This document shows, piece after piece, positions 10,011 through 16,664 of a DNA stretch of 64,000 bases. Every line of letters starts with the position of its first letter. Within the stretch, counting starts at the first letter, position 1. This DNA is from an uncultured Ruminiclostridium sp. (GTDB lineage: Bacteria > Bacillota > Clostridia > Oscillospirales > Ruminococcaceae): assembly GCA_934490165.1 (NCBI GenBank), contig CAKSTB010000015.1, positions 6,184 through 70,183 of the forward strand, given 5' to 3'. A program made the translations under genes and the position numbers. Under the pieces are notes generated by a model. That model searched no databases and was not told where the DNA came from. It saw only the letters and a list, made by a program, of their open reading frames with translations.

Positions 10011-10040
10011 CCCCGAAAAACAAATTTGTGATTTTGTTTT

Positions 10041-10379
10041 TTAAAAATCGCTACGCTCACTGAGTGCATTTTGTGAATCATTATCGTTAAAGTTTTTTTC
10101 TTCGGGCTGTGAATTTTTTTCATTCTGACTGTCAGAATTTTTTGTTTCAGAATTGCTCAGCATTGCAAGAATTTCTTTTCGTTTTTCATCAGAAATATCT
10201 CCGTCTTTCATAATCGCCGCAAGCAAATCGTTGGCAAATTGATTGTTCTTTTCGGCTTTGAGTTTCTTTATTTCCTTGCGTAACTTTCTGATTTTTTCTT
10301 TAGCTGCTGATATTGTTTTTTCTTCCTGTGTTATAGCATTTTCGCATTTGCTTATCAGTGTATTAACATCTCTTGCCAT
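10041..10379 (-). CDS. Small coiled-coil element protein, unknown function
   Basis: A 112-residue hydrophilic protein. Residues about 15-45 (EEKTISAAKEKIRKLRKEIK and onward) form a strong predicted coiled coil; the C terminus is Asn/Ser/Glu-rich and disordered. Its start overlaps the end of parB by 17 bases, so the two are translationally coupled. No known family recognised. Position between the partition genes and the oriT region suggests a plasmid-type maintenance or mobilization role, which is inference. Confidence 0.75.
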   Translation of the reverse strand: MARDVNTLISKCENAITQEEKTISAAKEKIRKLRKEIKKLKAEKNNQFANDLLAAIMKDGDISDEKRKEILAMLSNSETKNSDSQNEKNSQPEEKNFNDNDSQNALSERSDF

Positions 10380-11289
10380 TCGTTTTTTCTCCTTTTATTT
10401 TGGATATTATATTTTCGATGATCTGCTTGTCACTGTCAGAAGAAACAGAAAGCAGATATGAAAATCCAAGTCTGTCGAGGTTCTTTTTCATAAACATTAT
10501 TTCATCAATTGTCAGATAAATCTCGGCAGCTTCACCAGATGTGCTGTCGTTATTCAGCTCATCATATTTAGACTTTTTTGCTTTAGCTTTGTTGTTTATG
10601 TTACGGATGTCAGCTGTTTTAATTTTTTCTATCGGCGATGATATGATATCCTGCTGTTTCGTGGCATTGTGTTTTGCAATTTCATTTGCGGTCGAAATAG
10701 AAAGCTCACCATTTTCAACCGCCACTTTAACAGAATCAATTGCATTGTTTTTTATGTTCTCGATTTTTCCGATCTGTGCAGATGAAACGTGCATTGCCTT
10801 TGCGATTTTTTCACGAAGTCTGCCTTTTATTTCAACGCCGTCAGCTTCAAGCTGTGTAAATATTTTTTTAAGTTCTTCGTGTTCTTTAAAAATATCTGCG
10901 TCGCTGTATTTCCGCTGTGTGTGATTCAGCATTATCAGATCAAGATTCATTTCAACCTCCGACTTTTTTGCCGTAATCACATAACAAGGAACAGTTCCGC
11001 TGTTCCATTTTCCTTTTTCACTTAAAAGTTTTATCGCAGATAATCTTCTGTGTCCACTGATAAGTTTATATGTTCCGTAAGATGTTTTCGTAACGGCAAG
11101 ACTATGAATAAGCCCCTGCCGTTCTATATCTTCCGCAAGTTCTTCAATGCCTGGCAGAGAGTAAAAATTTTCTGAATTTGTTTCAATGTCCGTCACTTTT
11201 ATCATCTTTATATTATCAATGTAGCTGTCTGATGCCGCACCTTTTATATCTGTTGTTATGGCTTCGTCAAAATTAAATCTTTTTGCCAT
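10363..11289 (-). CDS. parB: ParB/Spo0J-like partition protein
   Basis: A 308-residue protein. The ParB N-terminal domain is clear (about 25-115: GIEELAEDIERQGLIHSLAV, then LISGHRRLSAIKLL, whose GHRR motif is the nucleotide/DNA-loading box). A helix-turn-helix region follows (about 140-200, including MHVSSAQIGKIENI). AAGGAGG precedes the ATG. It lies directly downstream of parA, as in plasmid par operons, and probably stabilises an extrachromosomal or circular form of the element. No parS repeat was identified with confidence. Confidence 0.9.
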   Translation of the reverse strand: MAKRFNFDEAITTDIKGAASDSYIDNIKMIKVTDIETNSENFYSLPGIEELAEDIERQGLIHSLAVTKTSYGTYKLISGHRRLSAIKLLSEKGKWNSGTVPCYVITAKKSEVEMNLDLIMLNHTQRKYSDADIFKEHEELKKIFTQLEADGVEIKGRLREKIAKAMHVSSAQIGKIENIKNNAIDSVKVAVENGELSISTANEIAKHNATKQQDIISSPIEKIKTADIRNINNKAKAKKSKYDELNNDSTSGEAAEIYLTIDEIMFMKKNLDRLGFSYLLSVSSDSDKQIIENIISKIKGEKTNGKRC

Positions 11290-11307
11290 TTTTACATCCT
11301 CCTTAAC

Positions 11308-12042
11308 TTACTGCTCAACCGTTCGGATAATTTCGTCTGCAAGCCGTTCGTAGCAACGTGCAGGATTTATCCAAGACATATACTCTGAAGCCGTTATTCT
11401 GTAACTTATGCTATTCTTGATAGCACGTGAAAACGGAACAACGGTATTCAGCACCTTATCACCAAGGTTCTTTTTCATTATCTCAAGTAACTCTTGATCT
11501 GCTTTGTTACCTTTATCGTATTTTGATGCAAAGCAAGCGTATTTTGTACCGGCATTTGCGATTTTCTGTGTTACTCTTGCAAGTCCCTGGACTGCAAAAG
11601 TTCCGAGTTCGATTGGTACATATACATAGTCACAGATCGTCAAAACGTTTTCTGTGAAATCGTTCATCGCCGGTGGCATATCAACTATTATGTAGTCGTA
11701 AGCTGACTGTCTAAACTTAACTATGTTTGACTGTTTTTCTTCATCTGATAAGTTGATAAACTCATTAGATATTGCGTTCATTTTAACCGACGAAGTTACA
11801 ATGTCAATGTTATCATAACGTGTTTTTTTAATCAGTGGCTTCTCATCGGCTCTGATAATAGCACGTTCACAACCGCTCTCGTCATTTGTTAATTCGGTAA
11901 AAAATCGTGAGCTGTTGCACTGACCGTCAAAGTCAATTAAAAGAACACGATTTTTACGACGGGATAACGTGTATGCAATGTTGATTGCCGTGGAAGTTTT
12001 GCCAACTCCGCCTTTGTTGTTGTAAAAAGCGATCATTTTCAT
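11308..12042 (-). CDS. parA: ParA-family partition ATPase
   Basis: About 244 residues. The N terminus MKMIAFYNNKGGVGKTSTA contains the deviant Walker A box KGGVGKT of ParA/MinD ATPases; IDFDGQCNSS (Walker A') and YIIVDMPPAMND (Walker B) follow. ParA hydrolyses ATP to segregate DNA with ParB, encoded just downstream (18-base gap). Start at 12042 is chosen because AGAGG precedes it and because the KGGVGKT box then falls at the usual distance; an in-frame ATG 36 bases upstream would add residues not seen in the family. Confidence 0.92.
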   Translation of the reverse strand: MKMIAFYNNKGGVGKTSTAINIAYTLSRRKNRVLLIDFDGQCNSSRFFTELTNDESGCERAIIRADEKPLIKKTRYDNIDIVTSSVKMNAISNEFINLSDEEKQSNIVKFRQSAYDYIIVDMPPAMNDFTENVLTICDYVYVPIELGTFAVQGLARVTQKIANAGTKYACFASKYDKGNKADQELLEIMKKNLGDKVLNTVVPFSRAIKNSISYRITASEYMSWINPARCYERLADEIIRTVEQ

Positions 12043-12105
12043 TTTGTAAACCTCTTTCTGTTGCTTTATGCAACACATAAAATTAAGCCTCTTTTTAATA
12101 AAAAA

Positions 12106-12307
12106 GCAACGGAAAAGGACGGCAGGCTTACTTCTCCGTCCTACAGTGTAGCTATCACTGTCCGTTGCAAAAGAAACGACATTATCACAATTCCCATCAT
12201 AAGCACGCTTTAAAACGTTTTTCTACCTCTTGTCGTTCCTTGAGAGCTGCCGGAGTTGCACCGACTGTACTGGTTGCTCTCATGTATAGTGCGACATCGT
12301 GTCGCAC
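12106..12307. other. Highly structured intergenic region upstream of parA
   Basis: The segment holds nested and serial inverted repeats. GCAACGGA/TCCGTTGC (12106-12113 and 12161-12168) encloses AGGACGG/CCGTCCT (12116-12122 and 12136-12142) and ACAGTG/CACTGT (12143-12148 and 12156-12161), which would fold as a three-way junction. Next come GAGAGC/GCTCTC (12242-12247 and 12276-12281) and GTGCGACA/TGTCGCAC (12289-12296 and 12300-12307). No gene of useful length is seen. It could be a structured leader or small RNA, a partition site, or a replication/control locus. Confidence 0.5.
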
Positions 12308-12320
12308 CATTCAATTATAG

Positions 12321-12485
12321 TTAATGCTGCATATAGTCTTTTTTCTTTTCTTCTTCAAGCATCGCTACATACTGTCCGTAGCTCATCTTCTTGTCAAGAG
12401 CCATCTTCTCGACTTTTGATATTTCAATTTCACTATCTGTTTTACGCTTGTGCGGTGCAGTAAAATCAACTATTTTCGCTGGCAT
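12321..12485 (-). CDS. 54-residue element protein, unknown function
   Basis: A short gene (MPAKIVDFTAPHKRKTDSEI... ending KKKDYMQH) with a very strong ribosome site, AAGGAGGTGA, 5 bases before the ATG. It is charged, Lys/Glu-rich, with a predicted C-terminal helix (about 25-50). It is divergent from the integrase gene and upstream of parA on the same strand. A DNA-binding regulator or directionality factor is possible from its size and place, but nothing in the sequence proves this. Confidence 0.7.
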   Translation of the reverse strand: MPAKIVDFTAPHKRKTDSEIEISKVEKMALDKKMSYGQYVAMLEEEKKKDYMQH

Positions 12486-12513
12486 AATGTCACCTCCTTT
12501 TTATAATAAAAAA

Positions 12514-12615
12514 GCACAGCTGAGCTGTGCAACAAGTTTATCTAACTGTTGTTATTTGCTACAGTTAGAATTAGAATAAATAATTGTAGCAAAATTCGAC
12601 AAAGTATGATATAAT
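12514..12615. promoter_or_regulatory. Dyad-rich control region between the small gene and the integrase
   Basis: Three inverted repeats precede the integrase: GCACAGC/GCTGTGC (12514-12520 and 12524-12530), CTAACTGT/ACAGTTAG (12542-12549 and 12561-12568) and TTGCTACA/TGTAGCAA (12556-12563 and 12585-12592). The last two share bases, so they are mutually exclusive pairings. A TATAAT at 12610-12615 fits an integrase -10 box; no good -35 is seen, suggesting activator-dependent or weak expression. Confidence 0.5.
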
Positions 12616-12653
12616 TCTATCACAAAATCTCTTTCAAAAAGGAGTGCTGCTAT

Positions 12654-13571
12654 ATGAATCCCAAAAATGTGACCATCCATGAAGCATACAAGATGTTTAT
12701 AAATGAACAACTTTTTCGCAACAATAGTGAACGTACTTTGATTTGGTACAATGAAAATCTATCAGCATTTTTTAATTGGCTGGGCGAAAATAAAAACGTT
12801 GATAGCCTGACGGTTGATAATTATAAATCGTACTGTACTTTTCTTCAGCGTGATTATGTTAAGCGTAACGGACAGCCGTTGAAAAGTAGCAGTGTAAATA
12901 GCAGAGTCAGGGCAGTAAAGGCATTTTACAATTATTGCATTGAAGAGGACTTGCTTCCTGACTTTAGCAAAAAATTAAAAGCAACCAAGATAAGAAAAAC
13001 TGAAAAACTGCCACTTGATGACGATGAAATACATACATTGATCAGTACCTTCGGTGATTCTGAACTTGAAGAACGCAATAGATGTTGGGTTATATTGATG
13101 TGCGATTCTGGGTTGCGCCGAGGAGAAATTATCAATTTGCAAATTGGAAATGTCCACCTCGAACGTGGATTTATGATAGTAACCGGTAAAGGAGACAAAC
13201 AACGTTTTGTTCCATTAGGAGAACTATCAAAAATTTCATTGGCAACTTACATTCACAAATATAGGAATGAGGCTAAAGGATCGGAGCCTGTATTTGTGAA
13301 TCGCTTTGGAGAAAAATGTACAATTAATACGGTTAAACAAGTATTCCAAAAGCTGAAGAAGCAAACTGGAATCTTTAGATTACACGCACATCTACTAAGA
13401 CACACATTTGCGACCAATTACCTTGTGGACGGTGGAGATCTGGAAACTCTCCGTCTGCTTATGGGACACTCAGACTTGCAAGTTACGATGATGTATCTAC
13501 ATCTCGCCGAAAACAAAAAACTTTTGCAACGCAAACATCAGAGCCATTTAGATATGATAATCAATTCATAA
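12654..13571 (+). CDS. int: Tyrosine recombinase (element integrase)
   Basis: A 305-residue site-specific recombinase. The N-terminal SAM-like core-binding domain (about 5-100) is followed by the catalytic domain with the expected residues: Arg155 (GLRRGE), Lys179 (TGKGDKQR), His246-Arg249 (HLLRH), His272 (GHS) and nucleophile Tyr281 (MMYLH). AAAGGAG precedes the ATG. The gene ends only 8 bases before a tRNA-Lys 3' fragment, which is the expected attachment site. It lacks the N-terminal arm-binding domain common in Tn916-type integrases and is closer in size to XerC/D-like enzymes. Confidence 0.95.
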   Translation: MNPKNVTIHEAYKMFINEQLFRNNSERTLIWYNENLSAFFNWLGENKNVDSLTVDNYKSYCTFLQRDYVKRNGQPLKSSSVNSRVRAVKAFYNYCIEEDLLPDFSKKLKATKIRKTEKLPLDDDEIHTLISTFGDSELEERNRCWVILMCDSGLRRGEIINLQIGNVHLERGFMIVTGKGDKQRFVPLGELSKISLATYIHKYRNEAKGSEPVFVNRFGEKCTINTVKQVFQKLKKQTGIFRLHAHLLRHTFATNYLVDGGDLETLRLLMGHSDLQVTMMYLHLAENKKLLQRKHQSHLDMIINS

Positions 13572-13579
13572 TGCTTTTT

Positions 13580-13624
13580 CTTTTAAGCAGGGTGTCCCGG
13601 GTTCGATTCCCGGGTGGCTCACCA
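13580..13624 (+). other. Attachment site: 3' half of tRNA-Lys(UUU)
   Basis: The 45 bases match the 3' half of a tRNA: anticodon loop CTTTTAA (anticodon TTT, Lys), anticodon stem 3' strand GCAGG, T arm CCGGG-TTCGATT-CCCGG, acceptor strand GTGGCTC, discriminator A and an encoded CCA. No matching 5' half is present upstream (integrase coding DNA lies there), so this is not a working tRNA gene. It marks the right junction of an element integrated at a tRNA-Lys 3' end; the intact or reconstituted gene should lie at the other end, left of the window. Confidence 0.85.
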
Positions 13625-13633
13625 ATAAACACA

Positions 13634-13666
13634 AATCCCGATAGTTTAATGCTATCGGGATTTTTT
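13634..13666 (+). terminator. Terminator of the original tRNA-Lys locus
   Basis: An 11-bp perfect stem AATCCCGATAG/CTATCGGGATT (13634-13644 and 13652-13662) with a 7-base loop runs into TTTTTT. It follows the tRNA fragment by 9 bases, as expected for the tRNA's own terminator left on the chromosomal side. The next 100 bases hold nothing recognised. Confidence 0.88.
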
Positions 13667-13767
13667 GCTTACTACTTTTGTGTATACCGCATTTTATCTT
13701 TTGTTGCCGGGTTACGTACAATGTTAAACCCACAACAGTAATCGCAAGTTAATCTGTATCATAAAAT

Positions 13768-14079
13768 TTATCTGCTTACAATTTTGCATTTTGCCAGTAT
13801 CTGAGGGTCGGTGTTTATCATCGAAATAAGTCTGCGAGCGGTTTTCATAGGCTTGTTAGTACCTGCTTCCCATGCTTCGACAGTCTTGGTTGATACGCCG
13901 ATTACAGAGGCAAATGTTTTCTGTGTCATATTAAGCTTGTTTCTGACTGCTTTGATTTCCTTGGGAGAAAAGTCATCAGTCGGGGTGACGGTTACTTTGA
14001 CCTTCTTTGCACTTACGTTACCCTTTTCGTATTCAATAGCTTCTGTCAGACCTTTTTTAATGCTATCATAAAGTCCCAT
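13768..14079 (-). CDS. HigA/XRE-type antitoxin
   Basis: A 103-residue protein with an XRE helix-turn-helix at about 42-95 (IKAVRNKLNMTQKTFASVIG, VSTKTVEAWEAG). In HigBA-type modules it neutralises the RelE-like toxin and represses the operon. AAGGAGG precedes the start, which lies 12 bases after the toxin stop. Here the upstream toxin frame is interrupted, so this may be a solitary functional antitoxin. Confidence 0.88.
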   Translation of the reverse strand: MGLYDSIKKGLTEAIEYEKGNVSAKKVKVTVTPTDDFSPKEIKAVRNKLNMTQKTFASVIGVSTKTVEAWEAGTNKPMKTARRLISMINTDPQILAKCKIVSR

Positions 14080-14091
14080 AAGTAAACCTCC

Positions 14092-14424
14092 TTATAAGCT
14101 TTCTTCCAATAGTTTAACCAACTTTTTGATTTCGTTACATTCTTCTTTGGTCAGATTTTCTTTCTTGTTTTTAGGATATGCAGTGATTAAATAAATGCGC
14201 TCTTTTATGACAAAATCAATATAACACACTCTGACACTGCCGCTTTTTCCTCTGTTTTCAAAAGCGTAACGAAATTTACGAAGTCCGCCGGTGCCTTTTA
14301 TTACATCGCCGATTTTGGACGTTATAGTAAGTTCATATTGCAAAGAGCTTAATTCTTTATTAGAAAGACCCATAGCCGACCACTGCTTTTCAAATTAGGG
14401 CATGATTACGAATTCACGAGTCAT
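14092..14424 (-). pseudogene. HigB/RelE-type toxin with premature stop at codon 10
   Basis: The reading frame begins at ATG 14424 behind a perfect AAGGAGG, encodes MTREFVIMP, then meets TAA (14397-14395), and continues in the same frame as FEKQWSAMGLSNKELSSLQ and on to a normal RelE/HigB body (GTGGLRKFRYAF, SGSVRVCYIDF, YLITAYPKNKKENLT). A full product would be 110 residues. Only an ATG at codon 18 (14373), without a ribosome site, could give a 93-residue protein by reinitiation. Most likely an inactivated mRNA-interferase toxin; a sequencing error is the other explanation. Confidence 0.8.
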
Positions 14425-14446
14425 ATTTAACCTCCTTGCAGTTATT

Positions 14447-14475
14447 GTTATACCCTATTGAATATGGTTTGTCAA
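14447..14475 (-). promoter_or_regulatory. Promoter of the toxin-antitoxin operon
   Basis: On the minus strand TTGACA (14475-14470) and TATAAC (14452-14447) are separated by exactly 17 bases, about 23 bases upstream of the toxin start. It is a near-perfect sigma-A promoter, so the operon is still transcribed despite the toxin stop codon. Confidence 0.8.
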
Positions 14476-14636
14476 GTTGTTCCCGCAATAACGGATCTGC
14501 TTTATCAGAAAACCCTTATCAATGTTTTTGTTGTTTTCGTTAAAGTTTTTTACTTTTTTATTTATGCAAATAAATCAAATTTATAGAAATATTTTTTGCT
14601 TTTTTACGCAATTTTCAAAAAAATTTTCGACAAAAC

Positions 14637-14663
14637 TTGACAACCGTACCGATATCGTATAAT
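14637..14663 (+). promoter_or_regulatory. Promoter for nth
   Basis: TTGACA (14637-14642) and TATAAT (14658-14663) with a short 15-base spacer, 33 bases before the nth start, in an A+T-rich stretch (14540-14636) that could act as an UP element. Confidence 0.7.
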
Positions 14664-14695
14664 ATATAGTTATTACCGCGAGGAAAGAGATCTTT

Positions 14696-15334
14696 ATGAC
14701 CAAAAAGGAAAGAGCAAGACTTGTTATAGACGGGCTGGCTGAGTGTTATCCCGATGTGAAATGTGCACTCGTTTACGAAAAGCCGCATGAGCTGCTGATA
14801 TCGACAAGACTTTCGGCACAGTGCACTGATAAAAGGGTTAATCTTGTAACTCCCGCACTGTTTGAGAGGTTTCCCGATGTTGACAGTTTTGCGGCGGCTG
14901 AACCTGACGAGGTCGCAGAGTATATACATTCATGCGGACTGTATAAGACAAAGGCTGTCGATATAGTTATGATGTGCCGTATGATACGCGATGAGTTCGG
15001 CGGAAAAGTTCCCGATACCATAGAACAGCTTGTAAAACTGCCCGGAGTAGGCAGAAAGACTGCAAACCTGATAGTAGGCGACCTGTACGGAAAGCCCGCA
15101 CTTGTGTGTGATACACACGTTATAAGGGTCAGCGGCAGACTCGGACTTACAGACGGCACTAAAGATGCCCTGAAGGTAGAAAAACAGCTTGCCGCGGTGA
15201 TACCGCCGAAAGACGGTCTTATGCTTTGTCACAGGCTTGTATGGCACGGAAGACTTGTTTGCAGTGCAAGAGCACCGCAGTGCGGTGAATGTAAGCTCAG
15301 CACTTATTGCAAATTCTTTTCGGGTAAAAATTGA
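14696..15334 (+). CDS. nth: Endonuclease III (DNA glycosylase/AP lyase)
   Basis: A 212-residue base-excision repair enzyme that removes oxidised pyrimidines and cleaves the abasic site. The helix-hairpin-helix LPGVGRKTANLI supplies the catalytic Lys, and CDTHVIRV the catalytic Asp. The C-terminal [4Fe-4S] cluster motif C-x6-C-x2-C-x5-C is intact (CSARAPQCGECKLSTYC). Length is typical. AGGAAAGAG precedes the ATG. It starts the chromosomal segment after the element and is followed 23 bases later by a ComEA-like gene. Confidence 0.96.
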   Translation: MTKKERARLVIDGLAECYPDVKCALVYEKPHELLISTRLSAQCTDKRVNLVTPALFERFPDVDSFAAAEPDEVAEYIHSCGLYKTKAVDIVMMCRMIRDEFGGKVPDTIEQLVKLPGVGRKTANLIVGDLYGKPALVCDTHVIRVSGRLGLTDGTKDALKVEKQLAAVIPPKDGLMLCHRLVWHGRLVCSARAPQCGECKLSTYCKFFSGKN

Positions 15335-15357
15335 TATAACGGCTTGGAGTGAGTATT

Positions 15358-15948
15358 ATGAAAGGAAAAGTACGTAATGCGGTCATTATCGGCGCGGGCG
15401 TACTTATCCTTACCGTAATGCTCACTGTTGTTTTATATTACTATGAAGACAAGTCAAAGCGTGATAATGCCTGGATCTATTCCGCTTCGGAGGAGTCGTC
15501 GTTCGTCGAAAGCGGCTATACGAAAAAAGCCGATATCAACAAGGTAGATCTTGATACGCTTATGCAGGTAAAAGGCATCGGCAGGCAGATAGCTCACGAT
15601 ATAGTCAATTATCGTGACAAGGTCGGGAAAATTTCTTCTATGTACGAACTAAAAGCTATACCTTCTGTCAATAATGAAGTGTACGGGATACTGTGCGCAC
15701 AGTTTACCGTGGCAAGCAGTTACGGCTATTACTACCAAACCGAATCATACGGCGTTGCAAAGGTTGATCTTAATACCGCGCAGATAAATCAGCTTATGGC
15801 GGTTGAGGGAGTAACGCGGGAGCTCGCCGAAAACATAATTCTTTACCGCAAAAACCACGGCGATTATACATCTGTAAGAGAACTGCTTGACGTGGAGGGT
15901 ATGAGTATAACATTGTACAACAGCATTTCGGATAAATTTACGGTATGA
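15358..15948 (+). CDS. ComEA-like membrane-anchored helix-hairpin-helix protein
   Basis: About 196 residues: one N-terminal transmembrane helix (about 6-27), then two tandem helix-hairpin-helix units, KADINKVDLDTLMQVKGIGR... and KVDLNTAQINQLMAVEGVTR..., both of the ComEA type that bind DNA without sequence preference. ComEA receives incoming DNA at the cell surface during transformation, but this protein lacks the SLBB domain of classical ComEA and has two HhH units, so it is ComEA-like only. Start at ATG 15358 behind GGAG; a GTG 9 bases upstream is less likely. dprA lies 2.4 kb downstream. Confidence 0.75.
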   Translation: MKGKVRNAVIIGAGVLILTVMLTVVLYYYEDKSKRDNAWIYSASEESSFVESGYTKKADINKVDLDTLMQVKGIGRQIAHDIVNYRDKVGKISSMYELKAIPSVNNEVYGILCAQFTVASSYGYYYQTESYGVAKVDLNTAQINQLMAVEGVTRELAENIILYRKNHGDYTSVRELLDVEGMSITLYNSISDKFTV

Positions 15949-15974
15949 AATACGTCGAATATTGCCAAAATCTA

Positions 15975-16003
15975 TTGATTTTATTGCCGCGATTTGTTAT
16001 AAT
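15975..16003 (+). promoter_or_regulatory. Promoter for the HTH-cupin/acyl-CoA ligase operon
   Basis: TTGATT (15975-15980) and TATAAT (15998-16003) with a 17-base spacer, 68 bases before the HTH-cupin start. Confidence 0.75.
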
Positions 16004-16071
16004 ATTATAAATAAAGCGTGACTGCTTTACGATTTTGACATTTAAGTAAGATATGCGTTACGGAGGTCAGT

Positions 16072-16632
16072 ATGGATTATAATATCAAAGATGTTTCCGG
16101 CAGACTGAAAAGCACAAGAGAATATCTCGATATTTCTGTCGGTGAAATGGCAAGCAAGACAAACGTATCTACAGAAGAATATATATCGCTTGAAAACGGA
16201 GAAAAGGATTTTTCGCTTTCGTTCCTTAATGAAGCCGCAAACGCACTCGGGGTAGAGCTTATTGAGCTTCTTACGGGAGTTACACCTAAGCTCAACACCT
16301 ACTCTGTTGTCCGCAAGGATAAAGGACTTCCCATTGAGCGACGCGAAAGATTTGCGTATCAGCACCTTGCTTATCTTTTCAAGAACAAGAAGATAGAGCC
16401 GTTGCTTGTAACCGCACCGTATTATGAAGAAGAGCAGAACAAGCCGATACACCTTTCTGTGCATGACGGTCAGGAAATGGACTACATAATATCGGGAACT
16501 ATGAAGTTCCAGATAGGCGACCATGTTGAGATAATCAACGAGGGTGACTGTATCTACTATGACAGTATGAACCCTCACGGTATGATCGCCGTTGACGGTA
16601 AGGACTGCAAGTTCCTTGCCATACTCATTTGA
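16072..16632 (+). CDS. XRE-family regulator with C-terminal cupin domain
   Basis: A 186-residue protein. The XRE helix-turn-helix lies at about 10-64 (LKSTREYLDISVGEMASKT, VSTEEYISLENGE); the cupin sensor domain is at about 110-186 (HDGQEMDYIISGTMKFQIG, INEGDCIYYDSMNPHGM). Such proteins sense a small molecule and regulate a neighbouring metabolic operon. GGAGG precedes the ATG. The acyl-CoA ligase starts 32 bases downstream, so the ligase or its substrate is the likely target and signal (inference). Confidence 0.88.
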   Translation: MDYNIKDVSGRLKSTREYLDISVGEMASKTNVSTEEYISLENGEKDFSLSFLNEAANALGVELIELLTGVTPKLNTYSVVRKDKGLPIERRERFAYQHLAYLFKNKKIEPLLVTAPYYEEEQNKPIHLSVHDGQEMDYIISGTMKFQIGDHVEIINEGDCIYYDSMNPHGMIAVDGKDCKFLAILI

Positions 16633-16664
16633 CCGCAATAATCGGAAGGAAACGTAAAGAATAA

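Noticed and set aside
9866..10123. 85-codon minus-strand open frame across the oriT-like region
   Set aside because: It overlaps the coiled-coil gene in another frame, spans the dyad cluster, has no ribosome site, and its composition is unlike a protein.
12391..12579. 62-codon plus-strand open frame
   Set aside because: It is antisense to the 54-residue gene, which has a strong ribosome site and protein-like composition.
13580..13624. Functional tRNA gene
   Set aside because: Only the 3' half from the anticodon loop on is present; the 5' half is replaced by integrase-proximal sequence.
15358..15948. True ComEA of a competence operon
   Set aside because: It has no SLBB domain and no comEC neighbour, so only ComEA-like is claimed.
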